A stretch of DNA of 64,000 nt. Origin: Candidatus Trichorickettsia mobilis. Lineage in GTDB: Bacteria > Pseudomonadota > Alphaproteobacteria > Rickettsiales > Rickettsiaceae. The notes beneath the pieces are model-generated. The model made no database searches, was not told where the DNA came from, and saw only the letters and a list, made by a program, of their open reading frames with translations. The position numbers and the translations under genes were made by a program. Positions 34,508 through 43,768 of the stretch are shown here, in pieces. The stretch spans positions 372,001-436,000 of the forward strand of contig NZ_OY728607.1 of the NCBI RefSeq assembly GCF_963422225.1. The letters are read 5' to 3'. The first letter of the stretch is position 1, and the number at the start of each line of letters is the position of its first letter.

Positions 34508-35962
34508 CTATTCTCCTTGAGCTAATGAAAATCCTTTCTTACCATCAAACTCAAACAAATTTTCTACCTTAATAAAATCAATATCAGCTAAACTTAAAGC
34601 CTCCAGTAATTTAGCCACTGTCACATGCTTAACTGCCTCACCCACTGTTTTAGACACAAAACGACAGCACCAATGATCGGACAACAACTCAAAACGCTCA
34701 TCTCGTGGCCACAACTTCAACCCCTTACAAGCTACAGTTTGCAATTCCAGCCCTTGCAAGTTGATGCTTTGAATTTTAGCAGCCACATCATGAGCAGATG
34801 ATACATTCATAGCAACAAAAATATCAGCCCCAACTAGCATTTTAACTTCTTTGGTATTAATTGTATAAACTCTAGTAGATTGCTCTAATTTTGGTGTTGA
34901 TGAATAATCCACTACTTTTAAGGCACTTGGTACCTCGCCTAATCTTTTAATAATTGCTGCAGCGAACTCTTGTGTTCCTACTTTTTTAGAGCTGGTTTGA
35001 TCATTATAAATATCTGTTGTATGAATTCCGTCTTCTATGGTTTTTTTCCAGGCATTCTCGATAGCAGCTGCTATTTTACCTTGCCCAATATGTACTAACA
35101 TCATCACTGTAGCATTTAGCAATCCTGAAGGATTAGCTATATCCTTACCTGCGATATCAGGAGCTGACCCATGCACAGCTTCAAACATGGCATAATGTTC
35201 TCCAATATTTGCACTGCCAGCAAGCCCTACTGAACCTGAAATCTCTGATGCAACATCTGAAATAATATCACCATATAAATTTGATGTTACGATCACATCA
35301 AACAAATCAGGTGCTGTGGCCAACCGTGCTGTTCCAATATCAATAATATAATGTTCAGGTTTAATTTGTGGATATTCTTTGGCAACCTCATCAAATACCT
35401 TATGAAAAATACCATCAGAAAATTTCATGATATTATCTTTACTAAAGCAAGAGACTTTTTTACGGTTATTTTTTATCGCATATTCAAAAGCATATCTGAT
35501 AATTTTCTCACTACCAATACGGCTAATTAATTTTACCGATTCATACATATTATGAGTATGACGATATTCTATACCTGCATATAAATCTTCCTCATTCTCA
35601 CGAATAATTGTTAAATTCAGTTTTGGATGCAAAGTCTCAACAAATGGATGATAGGAGATCGAAGGACGTACATTCGCATAAAGCGACAGTGCTTTACGTA
35701 AGGTAACATTTAAACTTTTATAACCACCACCTTGGGGAGTTGTAATCGGAGCTTTCAGCAGTACCCTGGTACGAGCTAGCGATTCCCAGGTATCTCCAGC
35801 AATACCAGAGGTATAATTCTTCTGGTATAGTTTTTCTCCTATCTCAATAGCTTCAATACGTATTTTTGCTTCTGATTCCTTTAAAATGCGTAAAACCGCT
35901 TCCATAATTTCTGGACCGATACCATCGCCTCTTGCTACGGTAACTGCTGTAAATTCTGACAT
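34508..35962 (-). CDS. icd: Isocitrate dehydrogenase, long rickettsial type
   Basis: The 484-residue protein is in the size class of Rickettsia isocitrate dehydrogenases, about 65 residues longer than E. coli Icd because of a C-terminal domain (from about residue 350). The signature of the isocitrate/isopropylmalate dehydrogenase family is seen in NLYGDIISDVASEISGSVGL, and the cofactor region in AMFEAVHGSAPDIAGKDIAN. It oxidises isocitrate to 2-oxoglutarate in the TCA cycle. NADP use is likely but not certain from sequence. The ATG follows a cagaggtaaa ribosome-binding site. Its 3' end abuts the toxin array. Confidence 0.92.
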   Translation of the reverse strand: MSEFTAVTVARGDGIGPEIMEAVLRILKESEAKIRIEAIEIGEKLYQKNYTSGIAGDTWESLARTRVLLKAPITTPQGGGYKSLNVTLRKALSLYANVRPSISYHPFVETLHPKLNLTIIRENEEDLYAGIEYRHTHNMYESVKLISRIGSEKIIRYAFEYAIKNNRKKVSCFSKDNIMKFSDGIFHKVFDEVAKEYPQIKPEHYIIDIGTARLATAPDLFDVIVTSNLYGDIISDVASEISGSVGLAGSANIGEHYAMFEAVHGSAPDIAGKDIANPSGLLNATVMMLVHIGQGKIAAAIENAWKKTIEDGIHTTDIYNDQTSSKKVGTQEFAAAIIKRLGEVPSALKVVDYSSTPKLEQSTRVYTINTKEVKMLVGADIFVAMNVSSAHDVAAKIQSINLQGLELQTVACKGLKLWPRDERFELLSDHWCCRFVSKTVGEAVKHVTVAKLLEALSLADIDFIKVENLFEFDGKKGFSLAQGE

Positions 35963-36204
35963 ATTTTACCTCTGATACTTAAATAATTTAATGTCTATAG
36001 TTTCAGGATAACCGTATCGCTAAATATGAAATCTATATAAACTAACAATTAGAATAACATGCAGTTTTATGTGCTACCAAGTGAAATTGAGATAATAATT
36101 GATAAAATTCAATAAAGCGCTGTATTTAAGTAATGTTCTAAATTAATCATGGATAGTATAGCTTGAAAAGAATATGATGCTCATTATCTTATAAAAACAA
36201 TTTT

Positions 36205-38391
36205 ATGACCATTACAATAGATTTTCAACTTTTATCCAGCGGCTTGAATGATAGGCAGCGTGCGGCAGTATTTCATACCGAGGGTCCGCTCCTGGTACTA
36301 GCTGGAGCTGGTACCGGCAAAACCAAAGTATTAACCACCAGAATTGCTAATATTATTAATAAACAATTAGCAGAGCCACAAAATATATTAGCCGTAACTT
36401 TTACCAATAAAGCTGCAAAAGAAATGCACGAGCGTATTTGTGGTATGATTGACTGTTATGGCCTTAATATCGGTACCTTTCATTCGATCGCAGCAAAAAT
36501 TCTCCGTAGCCATATTAGTATTTTCGCCTCTAATCTAAGCACTAATTTTACCATTATTGACCAGGATGAACAAACTAAGTTAATTAAAGATATTGCCATC
36601 ATTAGTGGAATTGATATTAAAACCTATACTCCCAAATTACTGCAAATCATTATTGCTCGCTGGAAAGACCAAGGTTTATTACCAGCTAAGGTTTCAAATA
36701 GTGATCTAAAATCAGATGTACAAAAAATAGCAAAAAATATCTATATTACCTATCAAAACCAGCTAATCGCTGCCAATGCCGTAGATTTTGGTGATTTATT
36801 ACTTTATAACAACGAACTTTTTATCAATAATCCTGATTTGTTGAAATATTATCAAAACAAATTTAAATATATTTTAATTGATGAGTATCAAGATACTAAT
36901 GCTGTGCAATATTTATGGACTAGAATGTTAGCTTCTAATTCCAAGAATATATGTTGTGTCGGTGATGAAGATCAGTCCATATATAGCTGGCGTGGGGCAG
37001 AAATAAGCAATATCATGCGTTTCTCGCGCGACTGGGATAATGCCACAGTGATTAAGCTTGAACAAAATTACCGTTCTAGCTCAGAGATCCTGGCAGCAGC
37101 ATCAGGCTTAATTAATAATAATAAAAATCGTCACGACAAATCATTATGGACAGAAAATAACACTGGCGAAAAAATTAAAATTATTTCCTGTTGGAATGAT
37201 TTAGAAGAAGCAAGATTTGTAGTCAGTGAAACTGAAAAATTAATGTCAACTTGTGGTTATCAGGCAAATCAGGTAGCAATATTAGTCCGAGCTGGTTTTC
37301 AAACAAGAGCATTTGAAGAAGCTCTGATTAATAAGCTCCTGCCCTATCAGATCATTGGTGGTGTCAGATTTTATGAAAGGATGGAAATACGAGATGTCCT
37401 AGCCTATATTAGAATTACCTTAAACGATAATGATAATCTGGCTTTAGAACGTATTATTAACATCCCCAAAAGAGCGATTGGCAATATTACACTTAAAACT
37501 ATCAAAGACTACGCGACAACAAATAATATTTCAATGTTGTATGCAATCAAACAAATGCTGCCACAACAAATTTTTAAAAATAAGATTCAAGAAAATTTAG
37601 AACAACTAACCACTCAAATAACTAATTGGGCGCAGCGAATGCAAAATGAATCAGCAGTAACTGTGACCTCGTCGATATTGGCCGAATCTGGTTATCTGGA
37701 GATGTTAAAACAAGAAAAAACCGAAGAATCTCGTACTCGCATCGAAAATATCAATGAAATGCTTAGCGCTATAGCGGTTGCTAATAATATATATGAGTTT
37801 CTGGAACATGCTAGTTTAGTGATGTCCAATGATTCATTAGCATCAAATTTTGGCGGAGCAATCAGTGTAATGACTCTACATGCTGCTAAAGGATTAGAAT
37901 TTGAAGTCGTATTTCTACCTGGCTGGGAAGAAGGTATATTTCCTCATCAAAAATCACTGACAGAAGAAAAAGGTTTAGAGGAAGAGCGACGTATAGCCTA
38001 TGTTGGCATTACTAGAGCTAAAAAATTATTATATATCACCTTTGCCGAACGACGAAGAATGTATAATGAAATACTGGACTCGTTACCTTCTAGGTTTTTG
38101 GCAGAAATAGCTGAAGAAGTCTGTATACGTTCTTCTTCTACCAACCAGTTAAATTATCTCGGTAAGAGAAGCGGCATATCACAATCTTATAAAGAAAATA
38201 AGTTTAATCAATTATTAAAACCACCAGAACATCTTCTTACTAATGAGCAGAATATGTTACGACCAGGATCCAAAGTTACACATATTAAATTTGGTACTGG
38301 GGTGGTGATTCGTCAAATAGATGATGTCCTGGAAGTAGTGTTTGCAAATGATAAAACTATTAAAAAAATCAAAAAAGATTTTTTGCAGTAA
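36205..38391 (+). CDS. uvrD: UvrD/PcrA-type DNA helicase
   Basis: The 728-residue superfamily 1A helicase has Walker A GAGTGKT (34-40), the DEYQDTN Walker [26 protein letters not shown] and the closing [12 protein letters not shown] motif. UvrD-type enzymes remove incised strands in nucleotide excision and mismatch repair. The C-terminal tail [14 protein letters not shown] is the UvrD/PcrA Tudor-like end, arguing against Rep. It is a single gene between icd (divergent) and the folate cluster (convergent). Confidence 0.93.
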   Translation: MTITIDFQLLSSGLNDRQRAAVFHTEGPLLVLAGAGTGKTKVLTTRIANIINKQLAEPQNILAVTFTNKAAKEMHERICGMIDCYGLNIGTFHSIAAKILRSHISIFASNLSTNFTIIDQDEQTKLIKDIAIISGIDIKTYTPKLLQIIIARWKDQGLLPAKVSNSDLKSDVQKIAKNIYITYQNQLIAANAVDFGDLLLYNNELFINNPDLLKYYQNKFKYILIDEYQDTNAVQYLWTRMLASNSKNICCVGDEDQSIYSWRGAEISNIMRFSRDWDNATVIKLEQNYRSSSEILAAASGLINNNKNRHDKSLWTENNTGEKIKIISCWNDLEEARFVVSETEKLMSTCGYQANQVAILVRAGFQTRAFEEALINKLLPYQIIGGVRFYERMEIRDVLAYIRITLNDNDNLALERIINIPKRAIGNITLKTIKDYATTNNISMLYAIKQMLPQQIFKNKIQENLEQLTTQITNWAQRMQNESAVTVTSSILAESGYLEMLKQEKTEESRTRIENINEMLSAIAVANNIYEFLEHASLVMSNDSLASNFGGAISVMTLHAAKGLEFEVVFLPGWEEGIFPHQKSLTEEKGLEEERRIAYVGITRAKKLLYITFAERRRMYNEILDSLPSRFLAEIAEEVCIRSSSTNQLNYLGKRSGISQSYKENKFNQLLKPPEHLLTNEQNMLRPGSKVTHIKFGTGVVIRQIDDVLEVVFANDKTIKKIKKDFLQ

Positions 38392-38395
38392 TTGA

Positions 38396-38414
38396 CATAA
38401 TTCACTGAATTATG
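38396..38414. terminator. Hairpin between uvrD and the folate cluster
   Basis: cataattca and tgaattatg form a perfect 9-bp AT-rich stem around one base, a few bases after the uvrD stop. Without a T-run it is a weak candidate for termination of the two convergent transcripts. Confidence 0.35.
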
Positions 38415-38418
38415 GTAA

Positions 38419-39159
38419 TCATAATTTACGATTCCAGATCCAACGCACTGTTCTTAAAATAGGTGAATAAAAATCTTCACCTATCGGCATATTAATTTTG
38501 TTTAGATCCGTATCAGGAATTGATAAAAACTGAATCCTTGGTGCATCAGAGATAATAGCGATGGGAGTACACTCATTGCCCTCACCCATAACTAACACGG
38601 CAGCGACTGCTAAAGCGTCTAAATTGTTAATTACAGTCATTTTGATACCTCTACCAAAAATATCTTGCTTGCCTATATAACTGAACAATGGTTCAAAACC
38701 ACAATATCCGATAGCAATTCCGGTTACTCCTCGACGCAGCGCTGTAATATTACTATCAGTAATTATTATCCCTAAATTACTAATATTATTTTTTGCACGC
38801 AAATATTGCCAAATCTTAGCAGCAATTTGTTGGATATCCAATGGATACAAAATGTAATGATTATTACCATTTGATTCATCAATTCCAGCAAACGGTACTA
38901 ACATATTATTTTTTATCGTTAAACAAACTCTACCATCATTATACTCATCGGCAATATAAGCATCAGCTTCTTTTTTTATCAGATCATTTTTATTTGGCAC
39001 GTCCGCACAAGCTAATATGCGATTCTGGCTTAGACTAATAATTTTGGAAGAAATAGCTATTATTGTACTTTCTGTGAGGGATGGCAGACAACGATCTAGT
39101 ATCTCAGTAATTTCTTCACCTGAACTAACCGGAGCAGTTTTAACAGCCTGAATGTGCAT
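38419..39159 (-). CDS. folC2: CofE-like ligase, probable folate FolC replacement (FolC2)
   Basis: The 246-residue protein belongs to the CofE family (F420-0:gamma-glutamyl ligase fold), with the N-terminal VKTAPVSSGEEITEILDRCL and a central DSNITALRRGVTGIAIGYCG. Bacteria of this type do not make F420. In Chlamydia the same family, next to the CADD gene, replaces FolC in adding glutamate to dihydropteroate and folates. The same pairing here, overlapping the CADD gene by 20 bp within a folate gene cluster, supports that role. Activity is inferred from context. Confidence 0.8.
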   Translation of the reverse strand: MHIQAVKTAPVSSGEEITEILDRCLPSLTESTIIAISSKIISLSQNRILACADVPNKNDLIKKEADAYIADEYNDGRVCLTIKNNMLVPFAGIDESNGNNHYILYPLDIQQIAAKIWQYLRAKNNISNLGIIITDSNITALRRGVTGIAIGYCGFEPLFSYIGKQDIFGRGIKMTVINNLDALAVAAVLVMGEGNECTPIAIISDAPRIQFLSIPDTDLNKINMPIGEDFYSPILRTVRWIWNRKL

Positions 39160-39811
39160 TTGATATACTCCTGGTCATTCCATCCAGAAATTGCCATAAT
39201 AATTTAGCACCATTTGTTGCTCCATCAATAACCGATTGCTGCTGTCTTGAGCCAAGCTCCTCAATAATTCTAGCACATTCGGCAGAATGCCATTCATCTG
39301 CTTCCAGATGTACTGTAAAAAATTTCAACGATCTTTGATCATTAACATCATAAAATTTCTGCAAACCTTCTATTTTTGACTTGGCAACCTCTGGAGTTTG
39401 GCGTTCATATGCATATAAAGCACCAAGACCAGTGGCAAAATCTTGATATACCAGCCTAAAATAGCCATCTACCAATAGCCTGGTTTCATTTAAGGTCGGC
39501 TCATTTAGCATATCAAGACGATTACAACCAAGCTTTTCAGCGAAACGTAACCATAGCTCTGGATGATTATCCTCACCCTGCTCTTCTTCAATCAAATTTT
39601 CTAATAATATCTGCCGATGAGGTAAATGCTCACATGAAGAATGAATAGCGCTAACATATCTTGGAAAAGCAGCTACATGCTTATAATATTCCTGAGCATA
39701 TAATTGTAATGTCTCACTGCTTAAACAACCAGCGCTCCAAGATTGATAAAAATCATGTTTTAGCAAATTATATTGCTCTAATTCGTCATTTAATCTAGTA
39801 ATAAAATTCAT
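39140..39811 (-). CDS. CADD-type p-aminobenzoate synthase (PqqC-like di-metal protein)
   Basis: The 223-residue helical protein matches chlamydial CADD. Metal ligands are visible at the expected spacing: Glu76 and His83 (IEEEQGEDNH), Glu136 (YAYERQ), His168, Asp172 and His175 (HLEADEWH). Tyr22 and Lys146 correspond to Tyr27 and Lys152 of CADD, reported to be consumed when CADD builds p-aminobenzoate from its own residues. It would stand in for PabABC in folate synthesis. It overlaps the FolC2-like gene, giving a Chlamydia-like pair. Confidence 0.85.
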   Translation of the reverse strand: MNFITRLNDELEQYNLLKHDFYQSWSAGCLSSETLQLYAQEYYKHVAAFPRYVSAIHSSCEHLPHRQILLENLIEEEQGEDNHPELWLRFAEKLGCNRLDMLNEPTLNETRLLVDGYFRLVYQDFATGLGALYAYERQTPEVAKSKIEGLQKFYDVNDQRSLKFFTVHLEADEWHSAECARIIEELGSRQQQSVIDGATNGAKLLWQFLDGMTRSISNAHSGC

Positions 39812-39829
39812 ATCCTTACCCGGGGTTTA

Positions 39830-39990
39830 GAGGGTAGATGCAAACAAAACATTAATTGAATTTTTGCCTATTTTCTTATCTTTCTACTACAAATTTTATG
39901 ATAATAGCACCACTATTATCATAAAATTTGCCTTGAAATATAAGAAAATATTCTAAAAATCATCTTAACGTTTTATTTGCATCTATCCTC
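39830..39990. repeat. Nested palindromic element overlapping the folA stop
   Basis: A 161-bp element has outer arms gagggtagatgcaaa (39830-39844) and tttgcatctatcctc (39976-39990), middle arms attttcttat / ataagaaaat, and a perfect 18-bp inner stem (39890-39907 with 39913-39930). Its right arm includes the last codons and stop of folA. It resembles the palindromic elements that invade rickettsial genes. Confidence 0.7.
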
Positions 39991-40474
39991 TTAAATATTT
40001 ATAAATGATAAAATCTTTATGCTCACTAATTATGTTATAAGACCAATTCTCAAGTAAATGCAATGGAAAAAATACATCTCCACCATAGACTCGTTTAAAT
40101 TTAGTCAATATAAATTCTGCAATTAAATTATTTACTAAAAATAAATTTGTAATTTGCGCACCACCGATCATAAAACACTTATGGTCTCTATAATCGTTTA
40201 TTAAAATCAAAAATTCCTGTAGAGAAGATACAAATACTATATTTTCTTTAATCTGAACTCTAGCTGTTCGCGAAAAAACTATATTCCACCTGTTCTCCAA
40301 AGCTCTCTCAGGCATTGCAGCAAATGTCTGATACCCCATAATCATTACATTACCGACGGTTGTTTTACGAAAATGTTCAAGCTCTTCTTCTGCATTCCAT
40401 GGTAATTTATTATTTTTGCCGATGGCGCCCATTAAATCACAGGCCATAATTCCAGTTATTAATTGGTTGTGCAT
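39983..40474 (-). CDS. folA: Dihydrofolate reductase
   Basis: The 163-residue enzyme has the usual DHFR features: GIMACDLMGAIGKNNKLPWN near the start, then FRKTTVGNVMIMGYQTF and CFMIGGAQITNLFL for NADPH and substrate binding. It reduces dihydrofolate to tetrahydrofolate. It is followed by folC2 and CADD genes on the same strand but separated from them by a palindromic element, whose arm forms the last residues (RG) and stop. Length is normal, so the element has not harmed it visibly. Confidence 0.93.
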   Translation of the reverse strand: MHNQLITGIMACDLMGAIGKNNKLPWNAEEELEHFRKTTVGNVMIMGYQTFAAMPERALENRWNIVFSRTARVQIKENIVFVSSLQEFLILINDYRDHKCFMIGGAQITNLFLVNNLIAEFILTKFKRVYGGDVFFPLHLLENWSYNIISEHKDFIIYKYLRG

Positions 40475-40625
40475 TCCTCACCTAAAGTCACCTCTGTCCT
40501 CTTGTCATCCAAAAAAAGTTGTCAATCATCCCGAACACATAACGTCATGTTGAGGATAACACTCAGTGTGTGTTCAGTATACATTTTAGACGTGATTTAT
40601 AAAACCTTCTCAAAGAAATTTGATC

Positions 40626-41957
40626 TTAGGTACAAAACACCGCTTTTCTTGCTACAAAAAAGCGTTGATGTTTTTCGATGTCATGCACTCGTAAATAATC
40701 CACTCCTAGCTGAGATAGTTCCTGTGACACAGCTAACGTTTCTATATCTCGATCTACAGCTTGCGCTTTACAAAAACTAGTCATGTAGGACTTTCTTGAA
40801 TGACCGACAAATATCTGACACTCCAACTCTTTTAGTTTTTGAGTAGCTCTGAATAACATTAGATTTTGATAAATTGATTTACCGAAGCCAATGCCAGGAT
40901 CAAGAATAATCTGTTGCCTCGCAAAACCACAAGCAATCAAACGAGCGATAACTTTCTCTGTCCATAGTAATATAGTATCAATAGGAGGTATATTAAAATC
41001 TATGCAATTATTTTTATCTGGAGGTATAGAAAGTGAATGCATTACCACAATGTTACAGCCATGATCCGCTATAAACTTTAAAGTGTTATCATCTAACTCA
41101 CATTTTTGATCATTGATCCAAGCAATATCATATTCTATTATTGTTCTATGGATCACTTCCGGTAAAAAACTATCGATACTGATAGTCAATTCATAACCGG
41201 ACTCCTGTAGCTGTTTAATATTTTGTAAAACTGGCTGTAACCGCCTCCATTCTTCTTCTGCTCCTACCATTATCGCATTTGGACGCGTAGACTGAGCACC
41301 AATCTCAATGGTATAAGCCCCCTCCTCACTCAAAGCTAATATTTTTTGTGTGGCGATTTGTGGATCAAAATATAAACCACCATCAGAGAAAGAGTCTGGA
41401 GTGATATTGACAATAGCCACTAATTTTGGATTTAAGACTAAACTTCTTAGAAAACACTCTTCAACTCTTACATTTTGGTGAGCTATCTGAGCAAAATTCA
41501 TACCATAATAATTACTATCAGCTTCTTGCCAGCGATATTGCACATTCATCATTGCCAGCAAATGTATTAAAAACGGCCGCAACAATAATTCCGGATGTGG
41601 CACTTTTAAGTCAGGCAGCTCTAAATTATGAGCATCCCATAATAATATGTCTAGATCTATTGGACGAGGAGCCCATTTTGTACGTAATTGATCTCTGCCA
41701 CATAACACTTCTATTGCTTTAAGGTCAGATAGTAACTCGATTGGAGACTTAGTTGTGAGGCCTGCGACTATCATGTTAAGATAGGGTATATTCCAGGATT
41801 CTGGTGCATCTGCAGGCAGCAATGCTTTAGTTTCCAGAACAATTGATTCTTCCAACATTGTAAAACCATGCTTCTCTAGCTCCGTCACTGCTTTTCTTAA
41901 ATACGCTAACCGATTACCTTGATTTGAACCAAGACTAAGATAAATCATTAAATCCAA
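40626..41957 (-). CDS. folKP: Bifunctional HPPK-DHPS folate enzyme
   Basis: The 443-residue fusion has two domains. Residues 1-155 are 6-hydroxymethyl-dihydropterin pyrophosphokinase (LSLGSNQGNRLAYL and WAPRPIDLDILLW). From about 178 comes dihydropteroate synthase (VAIVNITPDSFSDGG, IGAQSTRPNA, DPGIGFGKS, GHSRKS). It therefore performs two consecutive steps, joining pterin to p-aminobenzoate. The fusion is usual in Rickettsia and Chlamydia. It lies between folB and folA on one strand, with about 150 bp before folA. Confidence 0.93.
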   Translation of the reverse strand: MDLMIYLSLGSNQGNRLAYLRKAVTELEKHGFTMLEESIVLETKALLPADAPESWNIPYLNMIVAGLTTKSPIELLSDLKAIEVLCGRDQLRTKWAPRPIDLDILLWDAHNLELPDLKVPHPELLLRPFLIHLLAMMNVQYRWQEADSNYYGMNFAQIAHQNVRVEECFLRSLVLNPKLVAIVNITPDSFSDGGLYFDPQIATQKILALSEEGAYTIEIGAQSTRPNAIMVGAEEEWRRLQPVLQNIKQLQESGYELTISIDSFLPEVIHRTIIEYDIAWINDQKCELDDNTLKFIADHGCNIVVMHSLSIPPDKNNCIDFNIPPIDTILLWTEKVIARLIACGFARQQIILDPGIGFGKSIYQNLMLFRATQKLKELECQIFVGHSRKSYMTSFCKAQAVDRDIETLAVSQELSQLGVDYLRVHDIEKHQRFFVARKAVFCT

Positions 41958-42030
41958 TTATTTTGGTGTTTTTTAGATAGTATTCAGTTAACTTGAACTT
42001 TGTGTCTAGGTAGTCATGCTGAACACACTT

Positions 42031-42052
42031 GATGTCATCCTGAGTTCAGGAT
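42031..42052. repeat. Short perfect palindrome between folB and folKP
   Basis: gtcatcctga and tcaggatgac form a perfect 10-bp stem with a two-base loop. It is a minimal relative of the family B repeats and sits in the 135-bp gap between two folate genes, where it could weaken read-through. Confidence 0.6.
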
Positions 42053-42092
42053 GACTACCAGGATATTATAACTCGGATGAACAATCTGGAAG

Positions 42093-42485
42093 CTATTTTT
42101 TTCCGAAATAACTGAACGACACCCCTCCATACAACCCTGGTATTGGTGGCGATATTTTAGTAGCAACTACTTTAATTTGTAGATTATTATATCCTACTTC
42201 ATTGATATAATTAAACAAGGCATCGTAAACACTTACAGTCAAATGCTCAATCAAATTAAACTCTTTGCCTTCGACAGTTTCTTGAATTAACTCTACTGCT
42301 TGTCGATAGCATATACTATCACTGATAAGATCAGTATATGCCCCCTTAGGAGCTGCTGGAAAAACAAAACTAGTGCTAATACTAACCGCCTGTGGATTTG
42401 CTCTTTCTTCAGCGCTACAGCCTAAATATACCCAAATTCGTAGGTCAGTAATTTTTAATTCAGGTAAATTAATTTGATCAGGCAT
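42093..42485 (-). CDS. folB: Dihydroneopterin aldolase
   Basis: The 130-residue protein has the short tunnelling-fold layout of FolB: an N-terminal LRIWVYLGCSAEERANPQ, a central YRQAVELIQETV and FNLIEHLTVSVYDALF with the catalytic-region Glu-His. The C-terminal lysine-containing segment VVATKISPPIPG follows. It cleaves dihydroneopterin to 6-hydroxymethyl-dihydropterin, the substrate of FolKP encoded downstream. It lies 9 bp after the dehydratase-like gene on the same strand. It is slightly longer than typical FolB (about 120). Confidence 0.88.
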   Translation of the reverse strand: MPDQINLPELKITDLRIWVYLGCSAEERANPQAVSISTSFVFPAAPKGAYTDLISDSICYRQAVELIQETVEGKEFNLIEHLTVSVYDALFNYINEVGYNNLQIKVVATKISPPIPGLYGGVSFSYFGKK

Positions 42486-42494
42486 ATACTCCTT

Positions 42495-43490
42495 TTATCT
42501 TTTTGGTTCGTTCAGTAAATAATCTTCTTTCCATATTTCTCTATATAGCATTGGATCAATATTGCCGCCAGAAAGCAATACCAGAATCTTTTTTGAACCT
42601 TGTTGATTCTTCAACCATTGTTGTACACAAGCCATATTTAAGGCACATGATGGCTCACAAGCTACTTTGAGCAAATGAATGAGCCAAGCAGTCCAATAAT
42701 ATATAGCATATTCATCAGCTAGTAAGAATTGATCAAGCTTTTGAATATAGCGAAAGGTACGCATCGATAATGCTAAAGTTCTGAGACCATCAGCGACTGT
42801 ATCAGGAGAATGTGTAAACGAGTATATACTACCCTGCTGCAAGGATAAAAAAGCATCATTAGCTTGCACCGGCTCACAGCCTATTAATAAGCTGGTAGGA
42901 GACAGTAATTCTTTAGCCAGATAAGTTCCAGAAATCAAACCGCCACCACCACAGGAAGCAAAAATAGCGTCAGGACTAAATTTCAATTGTTGTAAGGCTT
43001 CATAACATAAAGTCCCTCCCCCTGCTATGGTCGCATCGCTATCTGAAGGGTGTAAATAATAAAAGCCATTTGCAGCATCATTTTTTGCCTGTAGTTCTGC
43101 ATCAATTCTAGTTTCAGTATAAATTACCTCAGCTCCATAATGTACTGCAGCTTGCTGTTTAACCTGGGTAGTATTTTGTGGCAAATATATCCGAGCATGA
43201 ATTCCTAGTAGCCTAGCTACCCAAGCCAGCCCAATACCATGATTACCAGTACTGTAAGCGACGATTTTTTGTGGCAACTGATTTTGTTCCTGTAACTCCA
43301 ACAAATGATTAAGTACTCCTCGTACTTTAAAAGCTCCGGTTTTTTGTAAAGACTCTGCTTTAAAATAGATCTCGGCATTTAATAATTCATTTAAAGTTTC
43401 AGAATGCAGTATTGGAGTTTCGTGCAAATATGCACTTATTCTCATATAAGCTTTAGCTACTACTGATGGTGATTGAATATAATCAAACAT
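42495..43490 (-). CDS. PLP-dependent threonine/serine dehydratase-like enzyme
   Basis: The 331-residue fold-type II PLP enzyme has the cofactor lysine in KTGAFKVRG (Lys55), STGNHG for the substrate loop and the phosphate-binding CGGGGLISG. Relatives deaminate threonine or serine to 2-ketoacids or racemise serine. It lacks the regulatory ACT domain of biosynthetic IlvA. The 9-bp spacing to folB suggests co-transcription with the folate genes, although no direct pathway link is obvious; serine could feed one-carbon folates. The precise substrate is uncertain. Confidence 0.85.
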   Translation of the reverse strand: MFDYIQSPSVVAKAYMRISAYLHETPILHSETLNELLNAEIYFKAESLQKTGAFKVRGVLNHLLELQEQNQLPQKIVAYSTGNHGIGLAWVARLLGIHARIYLPQNTTQVKQQAAVHYGAEVIYTETRIDAELQAKNDAANGFYYLHPSDSDATIAGGGTLCYEALQQLKFSPDAIFASCGGGGLISGTYLAKELLSPTSLLIGCEPVQANDAFLSLQQGSIYSFTHSPDTVADGLRTLALSMRTFRYIQKLDQFLLADEYAIYYWTAWLIHLLKVACEPSCALNMACVQQWLKNQQGSKKILVLLSGGNIDPMLYREIWKEDYLLNEPKR

Positions 43491-43563
43491 AAAAATTTAT
43501 TTATAGTATATAATTGCTGGTAATCAAATAAGCTCTGCACCTTTGCTGAGTCAGATAAACGAA

Positions 43564-43677
43564 GGTTAAAATTGAAGAAGTGCTAGGAGTTCCTTCGTCT
43601 GCGAAGCGGAGCGTACACTTTGTTTGTTTCGCATCGCAGACTCTTCGAGAACGACAACGCAATTTTCAATTTTCACC
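43564..43677. repeat. Palindromic element, family D
   Basis: ggttaaaattgaa (43564-43576) and ttcaattttcacc (43665-43677) pair, with an internal pair gtctgcga / tcgcagac. The right half, with cttcgagaacgacaacgcaa, resembles the complement of the element at 49933-50034. It occupies the divergent gap between the dehydratase gene and lon; no other feature is seen there. Confidence 0.6.
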
Positions 43678-43768
43678 GAGTATATCCTTGAAATGTAGAG
43701 TAATGCGGCTTATATAAGCTACAAGTTGAGAATTATAAAAATTCAAAATTATTTATCAAGGTTTTTAC

